64,000 bases of DNA from Ectothiorhodospira lacustris. GTDB lineage: Bacteria; Pseudomonadota; Gammaproteobacteria; Ectothiorhodospirales; Ectothiorhodospiraceae. Below are positions 46,515 to 55,294 of this stretch, piece after piece. The DNA lies in NCBI RefSeq assembly GCF_022227845.1, contig NZ_JAJNQN010000002.1:62001-126000 (forward strand), read 5' to 3'. The notes under the pieces are model-generated. The model was not told the DNA's origin and made no database searches. It saw only the letters and a list, made by a program, of their open reading frames with translations. The position numbers and the translations under genes were made by a program. Position 1 is the first letter of the stretch. Every line of letters begins with the position of its first letter.

Positions 46515-46565
46515 CAGACGCACACTACGGGCCGGAGAAACATAGGGTAAGTCCCCTGCCGTCCG

Positions 46566-46596
46566 TGGCTGGATTCCCGCTTACGCGGGAATGACT
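46566..46596 (+). repeat. Single-hairpin half element, left of fpr
   Basis: 31 bp beginning TGGCTGGATTCCCGC and ending GCGGGAATGACT, with a TTAC-containing loop. Its reverse complement recurs at 47494-47524 with one mismatch. It corresponds to the dRS3-like half of the full elements. Confidence 0.85.
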
Positions 46597-46633
46597 GATT
46601 CGAAACATCCCCGGGTCACCGCGCCACCCGTAT

Positions 46634-47374
46634 CTACCAGTAGTTTTCCGTGGTGATGTGCCCGGGTTCACGACGCCGGTTCCTGATCATGCCACGCCCC
46701 TTGAGCACCTCGCTGGTATCCCGAACCATATCCGGATTGCCACAGATCATCACCTGGGCGGCATCCGGCGTCAGCGGCAATCCCGTATGCCGCTCCAGCA
46801 GGCCCGACTCGATCGCAGCGGGGACGCGTCCGGGCAAGGCCCCCGGGGTCTCTTCACGACTGACGAAGGGCACGAATTGAAACTGTTCCCCACGGTCGCG
46901 AAACGCATCAATGGTGTCCTGATAAATCAGCTCTTCACGGGTCCTGACCGCATGCACCAGCACGATGCGCTGAAAACGCTGCCAGGGCGCCTCGGTCTTG
47001 AGGATGGACAGGTGGGGACCCAGCGCGGTCCCGGTGGCGAACATCCAGAGCACGTCACCATCGGGTACTTCTTCCAGGGTGTAAAATCCATTGGCCTTGG
47101 CCATGACATCCACGGCGTCTCCCGGAGACAGGGTGACCAGGTGATTGGTCAGGGGACCTTCCGGGACGGTAATGAAATAAAAATCCAGCGGGCGCTCATC
47201 CGGGGCATTCACGTAAGAGTAGGGACGCGCCACCCGCTCGCCGCCCACCATCACGGAAAGCCGGTTGAACTGGCCCGCCTTGAAGGGGTCCACGGGCGCC
47301 TCCACACGCAGGGAATAGAGTCGCTGCGTCCAGCGCTTGAGTTCCACCACTTCGCCACTGAGCCATCCTGCCAT
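46634..47374 (-). CDS. fpr: Ferredoxin/flavodoxin--NADP reductase
   Basis: 246 residues. FAD-binding RPYSYVNAP near 50-58, NADP-binding ATGTALGPHLSIL near 113-125 and C-terminal HITTENYW, with the terminal aromatic residue stacking on FAD as in bacterial FPR. Transfers electrons between NADPH and ferredoxin or flavodoxin. Flanked by inverted half elements. Confidence 0.95.
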   Translation of the reverse strand: MAGWLSGEVVELKRWTQRLYSLRVEAPVDPFKAGQFNRLSVMVGGERVARPYSYVNAPDERPLDFYFITVPEGPLTNHLVTLSPGDAVDVMAKANGFYTLEEVPDGDVLWMFATGTALGPHLSILKTEAPWQRFQRIVLVHAVRTREELIYQDTIDAFRDRGEQFQFVPFVSREETPGALPGRVPAAIESGLLERHTGLPLTPDAAQVMICGNPDMVRDTSEVLKGRGMIRNRRREPGHITTENYW

Positions 47375-47493
47375 GGTTCCGCCCTTTAAAATTGTCCGGA
47401 GAATAGTCGCGGGATGATCCGGCCGCCGACGATATGCCTATCAGGCGCATTGATTGACAGCGACCGAACAACCCTCCAGGGGTGTTCTGGATA

Positions 47494-47524
47494 AGTCATT
47501 CCCGCGTAAGCGGGAACCCAGCCA
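47494..47524 (-). repeat. Single-hairpin half element, right of fpr
   Basis: Inverted copy of 46566-46596 (30 of 31 bases identical), so the fpr gene and its flanks lie between inverted half elements about 900 bp apart. Confidence 0.85.
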
Positions 47525-47554
47525 AACCGTCTCTTGCTGTTCCGTCCGATGATC

Positions 47555-47624
47555 GTCATTCCCGCGCAAGCGGGAATCCAGTCACGGACTGGAAACCCTG
47601 GACTCCCGCCTTCGCGGGAGTGAC
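47555..47624 (+). repeat. Dispersed two-hairpin element, full copy 3
   Basis: Nearly identical to 18411-18480 and in the same orientation: hairpin ATTCCCGCGCAAGCGGGAAT, spacer with CAGTCACGGACTG, hairpin CTCCCGCCTTCGCGGGAG, bounded by GTCA and TGAC. Confidence 0.9.
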
Positions 47625-47696
47625 AACAAGGAACCTTCGTGGAGTCGCGACAAGGAATCTTCGCAAGGTCACAACAAGGAATCTTCGCGGGGTCAC
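47620..47696 (-). repeat. Tandem array of truncated element arms
   Basis: Three imperfect units of 23-25 bp starting at about 47620, 47645 and 47668. Read on the minus strand each is about GTCACCCCGCGAAG followed by ATTCCTTGTT, meaning the first arm of the element plus an unrelated 9-10-base end, leading into full copy 3. The layout parallels 31297-31373 but with a different end sequence. Confidence 0.75.
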
Positions 47697-47807
47697 CCAA
47701 GGTGCTTTTCCAGAACTTACCCGGCACCATAAGGTGACGCCGCGGACAGGATTTTTCAACACCAGGGGAAGTACGCCTTTGTCCAACCGCCTGCACGGAG
47801 TGAAGCC

Positions 47808-48626
47808 ATGCTCATCGACAGCCATTGCCATTTCGACGTCCCGGCCTTTGACGCGGACCGGGAAGCCTGCCGGCAACGCGCCCGGGAGGCAGGCGTACAG
47901 GCCATGATCATTCCGGCCATCACCCGCGCCGACTGGCCACGACTCAGGGCGGTGGCGACCTCCGCGTCCGGCCTCTATCCCGCCTATGGCCTGCACCCGG
48001 TCTACCTGGCTTCCCACCGGCCGGACGATATCCATGCCCTGGATCAGTGGCTGCAGCGGGAACCGGCCGTGGCGGTCGGTGAGTGCGGCCTGGATTTTTT
48101 TGCCGAGGGATTGGATGAAAAGACGCAGCAGGCCTGTTTCAGGGCCCAGTTGGACCTGGCACTGACCCATGACTTGCCCGTGATCATCCACGCCCGGCGG
48201 GCCGTGGACCAGGTCACCCAGGCCCTGAGGCAACGACCGGGACTAAGGGGTGTCGTACATAGCTTTTCCGGCAGCCGACAACAGGCGGAAAAACTGCTGG
48301 ACCTGGGGTTTTTACTGGGGCTCGGCGGCCCCCTCACCTACCCCCGGGCACAGCGTCTGCGCGCGCTGGCGGCCTGGCTGCCGGCCCAAGCCCTGCTGGT
48401 GGAAAGCGACGCCCCCGACCAGCCGGGGCAGACCCACCGGGGCCAGCGCAATGAACCCGCCTGGCTGCCGGAGGTGGTCCAGACCCTTGCCACGCTGAGG
48501 AATGAGCCCCCGGAAGAGATCGCCCGGATCACCCGTGACAACGCCATCCAGCTGTTTCGCCTGGACAGGCTGAACCACATCCCCGATGATCCACCCCTGA
48601 TTCACCAGCCGCAGACAACACCTTGA
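47808..48626 (+). CDS. TatD-family metal-dependent hydrolase
   Basis: 272 residues. Metal ligands DSHCHFD (4-10), GLHP near 63, GECGLDFF (about 91-98), IIHARRA and VVHSFSGS, and ESDAPDQ. This fits the YjjV subgroup of TatD deoxyribonucleases. End overlaps tcdA by four bases (TTGA). Confidence 0.9.
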   Translation: MLIDSHCHFDVPAFDADREACRQRAREAGVQAMIIPAITRADWPRLRAVATSASGLYPAYGLHPVYLASHRPDDIHALDQWLQREPAVAVGECGLDFFAEGLDEKTQQACFRAQLDLALTHDLPVIIHARRAVDQVTQALRQRPGLRGVVHSFSGSRQQAEKLLDLGFLLGLGGPLTYPRAQRLRALAAWLPAQALLVESDAPDQPGQTHRGQRNEPAWLPEVVQTLATLRNEPPEEIARITRDNAIQLFRLDRLNHIPDDPPLIHQPQTTP

Positions 48627-49372
48627 ACCACCGGAATCCGCTCCACGAACGCACCGAACTGCTGATCGGCCCGGAAGGCCTGGAACAGTTTGCCCGCCGC
48701 CATGTCTTCATCGCCGGCCTGGGCGGGGTCGGCGGCAGCGCCGCGGAAGCCATTGCCCGGGCAGGCATCGGGCGCATCACCCTGCTGGATCACGATCGGG
48801 TCGGACCCTCCAACATGAATCGCCAACTGGTGGCCCTGCATTCCACCCTGGGCCAGTCCAAGGCGGAAGTGATGGCGGCACGGATCCGGGACATCAATCC
48901 CGCCCTCACGGTCACGGTACTGGGGGATTTTCTGACACCGGACAACGTGCATGCCCTGTTGCCGGTGGACGTGGACTACGTGCTGGACTGCATCGATTCC
49001 ATCGCCTGCAAGGCCGCCCTGGTGCATGTCTGTCAGCAACGGGGGGTACCGATTATCTCCAGCATGGGGGCGGGCGGACGCCTGGACCCGACGGCAGTAC
49101 GCATCGGTCCGCTGGGAGGGACCGACAAGTGCCCCCTGGCCCGGGAGATGCGAAAACGGCTGCGCCGCCTGGGCGCACACCTGGATTATCCCGTGGTTCA
49201 TTCCACCGAAACCGCCATCAAAGGTACCGAACATCGTCCCATCGAAGGCCCCGTCAGTGGTCGTGCCCGGGCGGTCAACGGCACCATTTCCTATATGCCC
49301 GGGCTGTTCGGACTGATGTTGGCCGGCCATGTCATCCAGAACCTGATACCGGCACGTCAGCAAGGGGCTTAA
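48623..49372 (+). CDS. tcdA: tRNA threonylcarbamoyladenosine dehydratase
   Basis: 249 residues from a TTG that overlaps the previous stop as TTGA, implying coupled translation. E1-like ATP-binding GLGGVGGSAAEAIARAG near 33, DHDRVGPSNMNRQ, and DCIDSIACKAALV. Cyclises t6A37 in tRNA. The second CXXC pair of some E1 enzymes is absent, as usual for TcdA. Confidence 0.94.
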   Translation: MNHRNPLHERTELLIGPEGLEQFARRHVFIAGLGGVGGSAAEAIARAGIGRITLLDHDRVGPSNMNRQLVALHSTLGQSKAEVMAARIRDINPALTVTVLGDFLTPDNVHALLPVDVDYVLDCIDSIACKAALVHVCQQRGVPIISSMGAGGRLDPTAVRIGPLGGTDKCPLAREMRKRLRRLGAHLDYPVVHSTETAIKGTEHRPIEGPVSGRARAVNGTISYMPGLFGLMLAGHVIQNLIPARQQGA

Positions 49373-49481
49373 CGCCCCATCGTGGTTTTACACTATAGTC
49401 AGGATAAGCATTACCCGGAACCCGCCCCCGGCAAAAGAAATGATGTGTGGTTGGTCGCTCCGACTTGTTGCAAGGGACACG

Positions 49482-51209
49482 ATGCAAGCCCCCCAATCCC
49501 CAGAGGCCAGGCGCCCGGATGCGGCTCGGCTGGCGCAGCGTCTGAATCAGTTGCTGGATCACGCGCCCTCGCCGCTGTTTGCCGTGGATGAGTTGGGGCT
49601 GATCACTTACGTGAATCAGGCGGCCCTGAACCTGCTGGGTTTCTCCCGCCCTGCCCTGCTGGCCCAGTCGGCCCACGCCCTGCTGATGAAGGCCGCCGAA
49701 GACGGCACTCCCGCCGCCTGGGAAGACTCCCCCATCCGGCAGGTGTTGCGTGACGGGCGGCCCGTGGAACGGCTGGAAACCGTCCTCTGGCGCAAGGATC
49801 GCCATCCCCAGCCCGTTCACCTTTCCATCACCCCGCTGCGGCAGGGCACCGGCATCAGCGGTGCCGTCGTCAACTTCAGCGATGCCACCGAATTCCGCTC
49901 GCTGATCACCCAGCTGAATTACCAAGCCGGCCATGACCCCCTGACCGGACTGCTGAACCGCCGTGAACTGATGTTCCGGCTGGAGCGCGCCATCCACGAC
50001 GCCAGAAAAAACGAGCACCAGCATGCCCTGATCTACCTGGATCTGGATCAATTCCGGGTCATCAATGACACCAGCGGCCACGAGGCAGGCGATGAACTGC
50101 TGCGCCGGATCGGTAACCTGCTCAGTGAGCACATGCTTCTTGGCGACTCCCTGGCCCGCCTGGGCGGGGATGAATTCGCGCTGCTGATGCAGACACTCCC
50201 CCTGGAGCAGGCGATGACCCGGGCGGAGACCCTGCGTGAATCCCTGCAGAGCTTCACGTTTCGCTGGGAAAATCGCGATTTCAGCGTGAGCGCCAGCCTC
50301 GGTGTCGTACCCGTCACCCCCGGAAGCACCAGCGGTATCGCCCTGATGGCGGCAGCGGATACCGCCTGCAATGCCGCCAAGGACAAGGGGCGCAACCGGG
50401 TCAGCGTTTTCAAGCAGAATGACACCGGACTGCTCAGGCTCCAGGGAGAAATGCAGTGGGTCAACCGGATTCAGTCCGCCATCAAGGAGTCGAGGCTGAT
50501 CCTGTTCGCCCAGCCCATCCGCCCCTTGTCGGAAGGGGAAGACAAGGGCACCCACTTCGAGGTCCTGGTTCGCATGCAGGAAGACCACGGCAGACTCATC
50601 AATCCCGGGGACTTCCTGCCGGCGGCGGAACGCTACAATCTGTCCACTGCCATTGACCGCCATGTCATCCGGCAATGCCTGGCCTGGCTGGCGGACCAGT
50701 ACTCTCTGCTGAGCCTGCTGGATGCCTGCGCCATCAACCTGTCGGGACACTCGGTGGGAGACGCCACCTTCCTCGGCTTTGTACTGGGGGTCCTGGAGCA
50801 CACCAATATCCCACCCGAAAAACTCTGCTTCGAAGTGACGGAAACCGTCGCCATTGCCAACCTGGACAACGCCAATCACCTGTTTTCAAGCCTGAGTCGA
50901 CTGGGCTGCAGTTTCTCGCTGGATGATTTCGGCAGCGGCATGTCGTCCTTCGGTTATCTTCGCACCCTGCCGGTAAAGTATCTGAAGATCGACGGCATTT
51001 TCGTGCGCGATGTGGTTCAGGATGCCACCGACCGGGCCCTGGTGAGTTCCATCAACGATATCGCCCATCTCATGGGCAAGCAGACCATCGCCGAATACGT
51101 GGAATCGGAGGCCATCCTGAAGATCCTGCGGGAGATCGGCGTGGACCACGTGCAGGGCCATTTCATCGGCAAGCCAAGACCGCTGGAGTCGGTGGTGCTG
51201 GGACGCTGA
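49482..51209 (+). CDS. Cytoplasmic PAS-GGDEF-EAL protein
   Basis: 575 residues from the ATG at 49482 (AAGGGA just before); an ATG at 49440 is possible. PAS about 18-140, GGDEF about 145-305 with intact GGDEF, EAL about 320-570 with EVL in place of EAL, but the other catalytic residues kept (EVTET, DDFGSGMSS, AEYVESE). Probably a phosphodiesterase with a cyclase or GTP-sensing half. No membrane helix. Confidence 0.92.
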   Translation: MQAPQSPEARRPDAARLAQRLNQLLDHAPSPLFAVDELGLITYVNQAALNLLGFSRPALLAQSAHALLMKAAEDGTPAAWEDSPIRQVLRDGRPVERLETVLWRKDRHPQPVHLSITPLRQGTGISGAVVNFSDATEFRSLITQLNYQAGHDPLTGLLNRRELMFRLERAIHDARKNEHQHALIYLDLDQFRVINDTSGHEAGDELLRRIGNLLSEHMLLGDSLARLGGDEFALLMQTLPLEQAMTRAETLRESLQSFTFRWENRDFSVSASLGVVPVTPGSTSGIALMAAADTACNAAKDKGRNRVSVFKQNDTGLLRLQGEMQWVNRIQSAIKESRLILFAQPIRPLSEGEDKGTHFEVLVRMQEDHGRLINPGDFLPAAERYNLSTAIDRHVIRQCLAWLADQYSLLSLLDACAINLSGHSVGDATFLGFVLGVLEHTNIPPEKLCFEVTETVAIANLDNANHLFSSLSRLGCSFSLDDFGSGMSSFGYLRTLPVKYLKIDGIFVRDVVQDATDRALVSSINDIAHLMGKQTIAEYVESEAILKILREIGVDHVQGHFIGKPRPLESVVLGR

Positions 51210-51218
51210 CCCTCCGCC

Positions 51219-51899
51219 CTACTCCCTGCGCAAGACCCGATCCACCAGGGCGTCCACTGCCCGCCGAGGCCGGAAGCCCTTTTTCAAGGCCCGGCGGTCA
51301 TACCGGGTATCCACCCATTCCAGCAGGGTCATGGGTGAGTCCGCCGTATCCAGAAGATAGGCCTCGAAGAAATGATCCAGCAGACCGGTCTTGGCCCAGC
51401 GGTAATGGAAATAGGGCCACAGGCGCAGTTGTCGTGTCTGCGCCAGGGGGACCCCCTCCATCCAGTGCAGGTAGAGGGTACTCATGAGCCCCGCCCGGTC
51501 GGCCCCGGACTTGCAGTGAAACCAGACGGGATAGGTGATGCGCTGCAGCAGGTCATGGGCCTCGTGAATCGCCTCCGGAGCCGGCAGATCCCTGGAGTAG
51601 AGCTTCAGATGATGCAGCGCCACCCCCAGACATGCACAGGCGTCCGTTTCCAGGGCCAGCATGGGATTGTCCGGCTCATCCCCGCGCAGGTTCACCACGG
51701 TGCGGATGCCGTGGCGAGGGATGCGCTGGTACAGATGTCGCGGCGACGGCTGCCCTGAGCGCCAGGCCTGCCCGGAAATCCGGTGAAAGTTGGACAGGCC
51801 GTACTCCCTCACCCAGCCGTCATCCAGCCACAGAGCCTGCAGATAGGCTCGACGTCGCCCGGACTGCGTGCTCAGGTCCCAGCGGGGGACCTTACTCAT
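51219..51899 (-). CDS. Dual-specificity/tyrosine phosphatase-like protein
   Basis: 226 residues from the ATG at 51899. The signature CX5R loop is FHCKSGADRAGLMS (about residue 127), preceded by a general-acid-like Asp in LYSRDLP, and the N-terminal ISGQAWRSGQPSP and TVVNLRGDEPDN match bacterial tyrosine phosphatase-like proteins. Substrate unknown; its start overlaps the end of plsC, so a link with lipid or envelope metabolism is possible. Confidence 0.82.
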   Translation of the reverse strand: MSKVPRWDLSTQSGRRRAYLQALWLDDGWVREYGLSNFHRISGQAWRSGQPSPRHLYQRIPRHGIRTVVNLRGDEPDNPMLALETDACACLGVALHHLKLYSRDLPAPEAIHEAHDLLQRITYPVWFHCKSGADRAGLMSTLYLHWMEGVPLAQTRQLRLWPYFHYRWAKTGLLDHFFEAYLLDTADSPMTLLEWVDTRYDRRALKKGFRPRRAVDALVDRVLRRE

Positions 51900-52659
51900 G
51901 GGCGCGCCCCGCACCCGGCTCGGGCAATCCGCACAACACCGCCGTGCGAGCCTCGATCCAGGTCTGGACATCCCGCATGATGGCCTCGGGCTTTCTACCC
52001 TCGGTGGGGATGGGCGGCCCGATCTCCACCTGAATGGTCCCCGGGTACTTGATGAAGCTGTTACGGGGCCAGAACAGGCCCGCGTTGTGGGCCACCGGGA
52101 TCACCGGCCGACCGCTGCGGGCCGCCAGCACCGCACCGCCCACCTTGTAACGCCCCTGGTGGCCGGGCGGTGTACGCGTTCCCTCCGGAAACAGAACCAC
52201 CCACAGCCCCCGGTCGAGACGATCCAGACCCTGCACCACCAGTTGCTCCATGGCCTTGCGGCCGGCGGACCGGTCCAGGGCGATGGGCTCCAGCATGCTG
52301 ATGGCCCAGCCGAAGAAGGGGACACGCAACAGTTCCTGCTTGAGCACCCACACCTGGGGCGGGGTGAATTGCTGCAGGGCCAGAGTCTCCCAGGCCGACT
52401 GGTGCTTGCACATCAGCACCCGGGCCTCGCCGGCCAGGTACTCGGTGCCGGTCACGGTATAACGCAGATCACAGGTCAGCGTCAGCCACCACAGATTGAA
52501 ACGGGTCCACTGGGACAGCACCCGGAAGCGCCCGTGCCACCCCAGCGGCAGCATCAGGGGACTGAGCAGGGCGAACAGGACCGTGGACAGCGCCAGGCCG
52601 ATCCAGAACAGGCCCGCCCGTAGATAAAGCAGCGGTTTGGAAGGTGTGTGTTCAGTCAT
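51892..52659 (-). CDS. plsC: 1-acyl-sn-glycerol-3-phosphate acyltransferase
   Basis: 255 residues from the ATG at 52659. Membrane helix at about 12-40, then motif I CKHQSAWET (HX4E instead of the common HX4D), motif III VVLFPEGTRTPPG and motif IV PVIPVAHNAG. Adds the second acyl chain to phosphatidic acid. The Glu variant occurs in a large proteobacterial subgroup. Overlaps gmhB by eight bases. Confidence 0.9.
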   Translation of the reverse strand: MTEHTPSKPLLYLRAGLFWIGLALSTVLFALLSPLMLPLGWHGRFRVLSQWTRFNLWWLTLTCDLRYTVTGTEYLAGEARVLMCKHQSAWETLALQQFTPPQVWVLKQELLRVPFFGWAISMLEPIALDRSAGRKAMEQLVVQGLDRLDRGLWVVLFPEGTRTPPGHQGRYKVGGAVLAARSGRPVIPVAHNAGLFWPRNSFIKYPGTIQVEIGPPIPTEGRKPEAIMRDVQTWIEARTAVLCGLPEPGAGRAHE

Positions 52660-53206
52660 GGACATGATCCGTTTCAGCCAACAGGTGATCCACCGCCGCC
52701 GCCAGATCCGCAAATACCGGCGTCTGTGCCGGTACACGCCCCTCGGACAGGGCGCGACGGCCATTGCCGGTCCGCACCAGGATGGGCCTGCAGCCGGCGG
52801 CGGCGGCGGCCTGCAGGTCGCGAGCTGAATCCCCGATGGCGGGCACACCGCTCAGGGACACCCGGAAGGCCCGGCCGATGCGCTCGAACAGACCCGGCAG
52901 GGGCTTGCGACAATCGCAGCCCTCGTCCGGACCGTGGGGGCAGTAGAAGATCCCGTCGATGCGCCCCCCCAGGGGGGCCAGGGCCTCTTCCATGCGCTGA
53001 TGAATGGCCCGCAGGGTGGGCAGATCGAACAGGCCTCGGGCCAGGCCCGACTGGTTGGTGGCCACCGCCACGCACCAGCCGGCCCGGGTCAGGCGGGCGA
53101 TGGCCTCCAGGCTGCCGGGCAGCGGCACCCACTCCGCCGGCGACTTGATGTAGTCGGGGGAATCCCGGTTGATAACCCCGTCCCGGTCCAGAATGATGAG
53201 CTTCAT
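52652..53206 (-). CDS. gmhB: D-glycero-beta-D-manno-heptose-1,7-bisphosphate 7-phosphatase
   Basis: 184 residues, HAD superfamily: nucleophile LDRDGVIN (7-14), VATNQSGLARG, the zinc site CPHGPDEGCDCRKP and DSARDLQAA. Makes the heptose precursor for lipopolysaccharide. Overlaps glyS by four bases; the glyQ-glyS-gmhB-plsC order is common in Gammaproteobacteria. Confidence 0.95.
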   Translation of the reverse strand: MKLIILDRDGVINRDSPDYIKSPAEWVPLPGSLEAIARLTRAGWCVAVATNQSGLARGLFDLPTLRAIHQRMEEALAPLGGRIDGIFYCPHGPDEGCDCRKPLPGLFERIGRAFRVSLSGVPAIGDSARDLQAAAAAGCRPILVRTGNGRRALSEGRVPAQTPVFADLAAAVDHLLAETDHVHD

Positions 53207-55275
53207 GGTAGCCGTGACAGGTCCGCCACCCGCAGGAACAACCCGGCCAGGCGATTGAGCAGCGCCACCCGGTTATCCCGCAGGGCCGGGTCCTCCACCA
53301 TCACCATCACCTGGTCGAAGAAGGCATCCACGGGGCCGCGCAGGGCCGCCAGCCGGGTCAGGCCTTCGGTGTACTCGCCCGCATCCAGATGGGCGGCCAC
53401 CGCCTCCCGCAATCCTTCCAGGTGGCGGTGCAGGTCCTGCTCCACCGGCTCCGTCAGCAGGGCGGTCTCCACCCGGTCCGGCAGGCCGCCTTCCACCTTG
53501 CGCAGGATGTTGTGAATGCGCTTGTGGGCCGCCGCCAGGGCCTCGGCCTCCGGCAGGCCCAGGAAGTGCTCCACCGCCCGTACCCGCCGGTCAAAATCCA
53601 GGGGTCGGGTGGGACGCACCGCCAGCACCGCCTCGAACACCTCGGGACGGATGCCCCGGTCCAGGTAATAGGCCCGCAGGCGTTCCATCACGTACTCCAG
53701 CACCTGGGGCACGGCCGGGGCGGCGGGCACCCGGCCCTCGTAGCCTGTCGCGGCCTGCTGCAGCAGGGTCTCCAGATCCAGGGGCAACTCCAGTTCCACC
53801 AGGATGCGCAGCACCCCCAGGGCGGCGCGGCGCAGGCCGAAGGGGTCCTTGGCGCCGGTGGGCTTCTGGCCGATGGCAAAAATCCCCACCAGGGTGTCCA
53901 GGCGGTCCGCCAGGGCCAGCACCCGGCCCACCGGGCCGGTCGGCAGGGCATCTCCTGCATGACGGGGCAGGTACTGCTGTTCCAGGGCCGCGGCCACGGC
54001 CTCCGGCTCGCCGTCATGGGCGGCGTAATAACGGCCCATGGTGCCCTGCAGTTCGGTGAACTCGAACACCATCAGGGTCTGCAGGTCGCACTTGCTCAGC
54101 AAGGCGGCCCGGCGGGCCTGAGCGGCATCGGCACCCACGGCCTGGGCCAACAGGCCCGCCAGACGGGCCACCCGCTGGGTCTTGTCGTACAGGCTGCCCA
54201 GCTTGTGCTGGAACACCACCGTCTTCAGGGCCTCCAGATGGCTCTCCAGGGGGCGGCGACGGTCCTGGTTCCAGAAGAATTCCGCATCGGCAAAGCGTGG
54301 CCGAATCACCCGCTCATTCCCTTCCCGCACCCGCTCGGGCTGCCGGGAATCCACGTTGCTGATGGTGATGAAATGGGGCATCAGGCGCCCTTCCCCATCC
54401 ACCACGGGGAAGTATTTCTGGTTGTCCTGCATGGTGGAGATCAGGGCCTCCTGAGGCACGTCCAGGAAGCGGGCCTCGAAATGGCCCACCACCGCCACCG
54501 GCCACTCCACCAGGGCGGTCACCTCATCCAACAGGTCCGCCTCGATGACCGCCCGGCCGCCCAGTGCCGCGGCGGCGGTCTCCACCTGGCCGCGAATGGC
54601 GGCACGGCGGGCCTCGAAATCCACCTTCACCCAGCCCTGGGTCTCCAGCAGCGAGGCATAATCCGACGGTGCGGACAGGGACAGGGCGGCAGGATGATGG
54701 AAGCGATGCCCGCGGGTCTCGCGGCCCGCCGGGATGCCCAGGATGGAGGCCTGGATGACCTCCGTGCCGAACAGCATCACCACCCAGTGCACCGGACGCA
54801 CAAACTCCGCGTCGCCGTCACCCCAGCGCATGCGCTTGGGGATGGGTAGGGCCGACAGGGCGGCCTCGACGATGGCGGGCACCAGGGCGACGGTGTCACG
54901 GCCCGGTTCCAGGTGGCGGTGTACCAGCCAGGCACCCTTGTCCGTTTCCAGGCGTTCCAGGTCACCCACCGCCACGCCGCAGGAGGCGGCAAAACCCTGG
55001 GCAGCGCGGGTGGGGTTGCCGTCCCGGTCGAAGGCGGCGGCCAAGGCCGGCCCCCGCCGTTCCATGGCCTGATCCGCCTGGCCCGGCGGTAGCCCCCGCA
55101 CCCACACCGCCAAGCGGCGGGGCGCGGCATAAGCCACGTGGTCGACGGGGCCAAGGCCGGCATCCGCCAGGCCCTTGACGACCCCGTCCGCAAAGGCATC
55201 CCGCAACCCCTTGAGGGCCTTGGGCGGCAGCTCTTCGGTGCCGATCTCGATCAGAAGATCCTGTGTCTTACTCAT
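53203..55275 (-). CDS. glyS: Glycyl-tRNA synthetase beta subunit
   Basis: 690 residues from the ATG at 55275 (start MSKTQDLLIEIGTEELPPKAL). The region with HFITISNVDS, the HD-like domain (about 440-560; SKCDLQTLMVFEFTELQG) and a C-terminal anticodon-binding DALR-like domain are in normal order. Acts with GlyQ as an alpha2beta2 enzyme. Confidence 0.97.
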   Translation of the reverse strand: MSKTQDLLIEIGTEELPPKALKGLRDAFADGVVKGLADAGLGPVDHVAYAAPRRLAVWVRGLPPGQADQAMERRGPALAAAFDRDGNPTRAAQGFAASCGVAVGDLERLETDKGAWLVHRHLEPGRDTVALVPAIVEAALSALPIPKRMRWGDGDAEFVRPVHWVVMLFGTEVIQASILGIPAGRETRGHRFHHPAALSLSAPSDYASLLETQGWVKVDFEARRAAIRGQVETAAAALGGRAVIEADLLDEVTALVEWPVAVVGHFEARFLDVPQEALISTMQDNQKYFPVVDGEGRLMPHFITISNVDSRQPERVREGNERVIRPRFADAEFFWNQDRRRPLESHLEALKTVVFQHKLGSLYDKTQRVARLAGLLAQAVGADAAQARRAALLSKCDLQTLMVFEFTELQGTMGRYYAAHDGEPEAVAAALEQQYLPRHAGDALPTGPVGRVLALADRLDTLVGIFAIGQKPTGAKDPFGLRRAALGVLRILVELELPLDLETLLQQAATGYEGRVPAAPAVPQVLEYVMERLRAYYLDRGIRPEVFEAVLAVRPTRPLDFDRRVRAVEHFLGLPEAEALAAAHKRIHNILRKVEGGLPDRVETALLTEPVEQDLHRHLEGLREAVAAHLDAGEYTEGLTRLAALRGPVDAFFDQVMVMVEDPALRDNRVALLNRLAGLFLRVADLSRLP

Positions 55276-55294
55276 GTTTTGATCCAGTCCCAGG

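Larger units (their letters stand above)
47375..47807. other. Repeat-filled intergenic region between fpr and the TatD-family gene
   Basis: 433 bp without a credible gene. It holds a half element (47494-47524), a full element (47555-47624) and a degenerate tandem array (47620-47696). The remaining parts show no feature beyond the short leader of the downstream gene. Confidence 0.8.
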
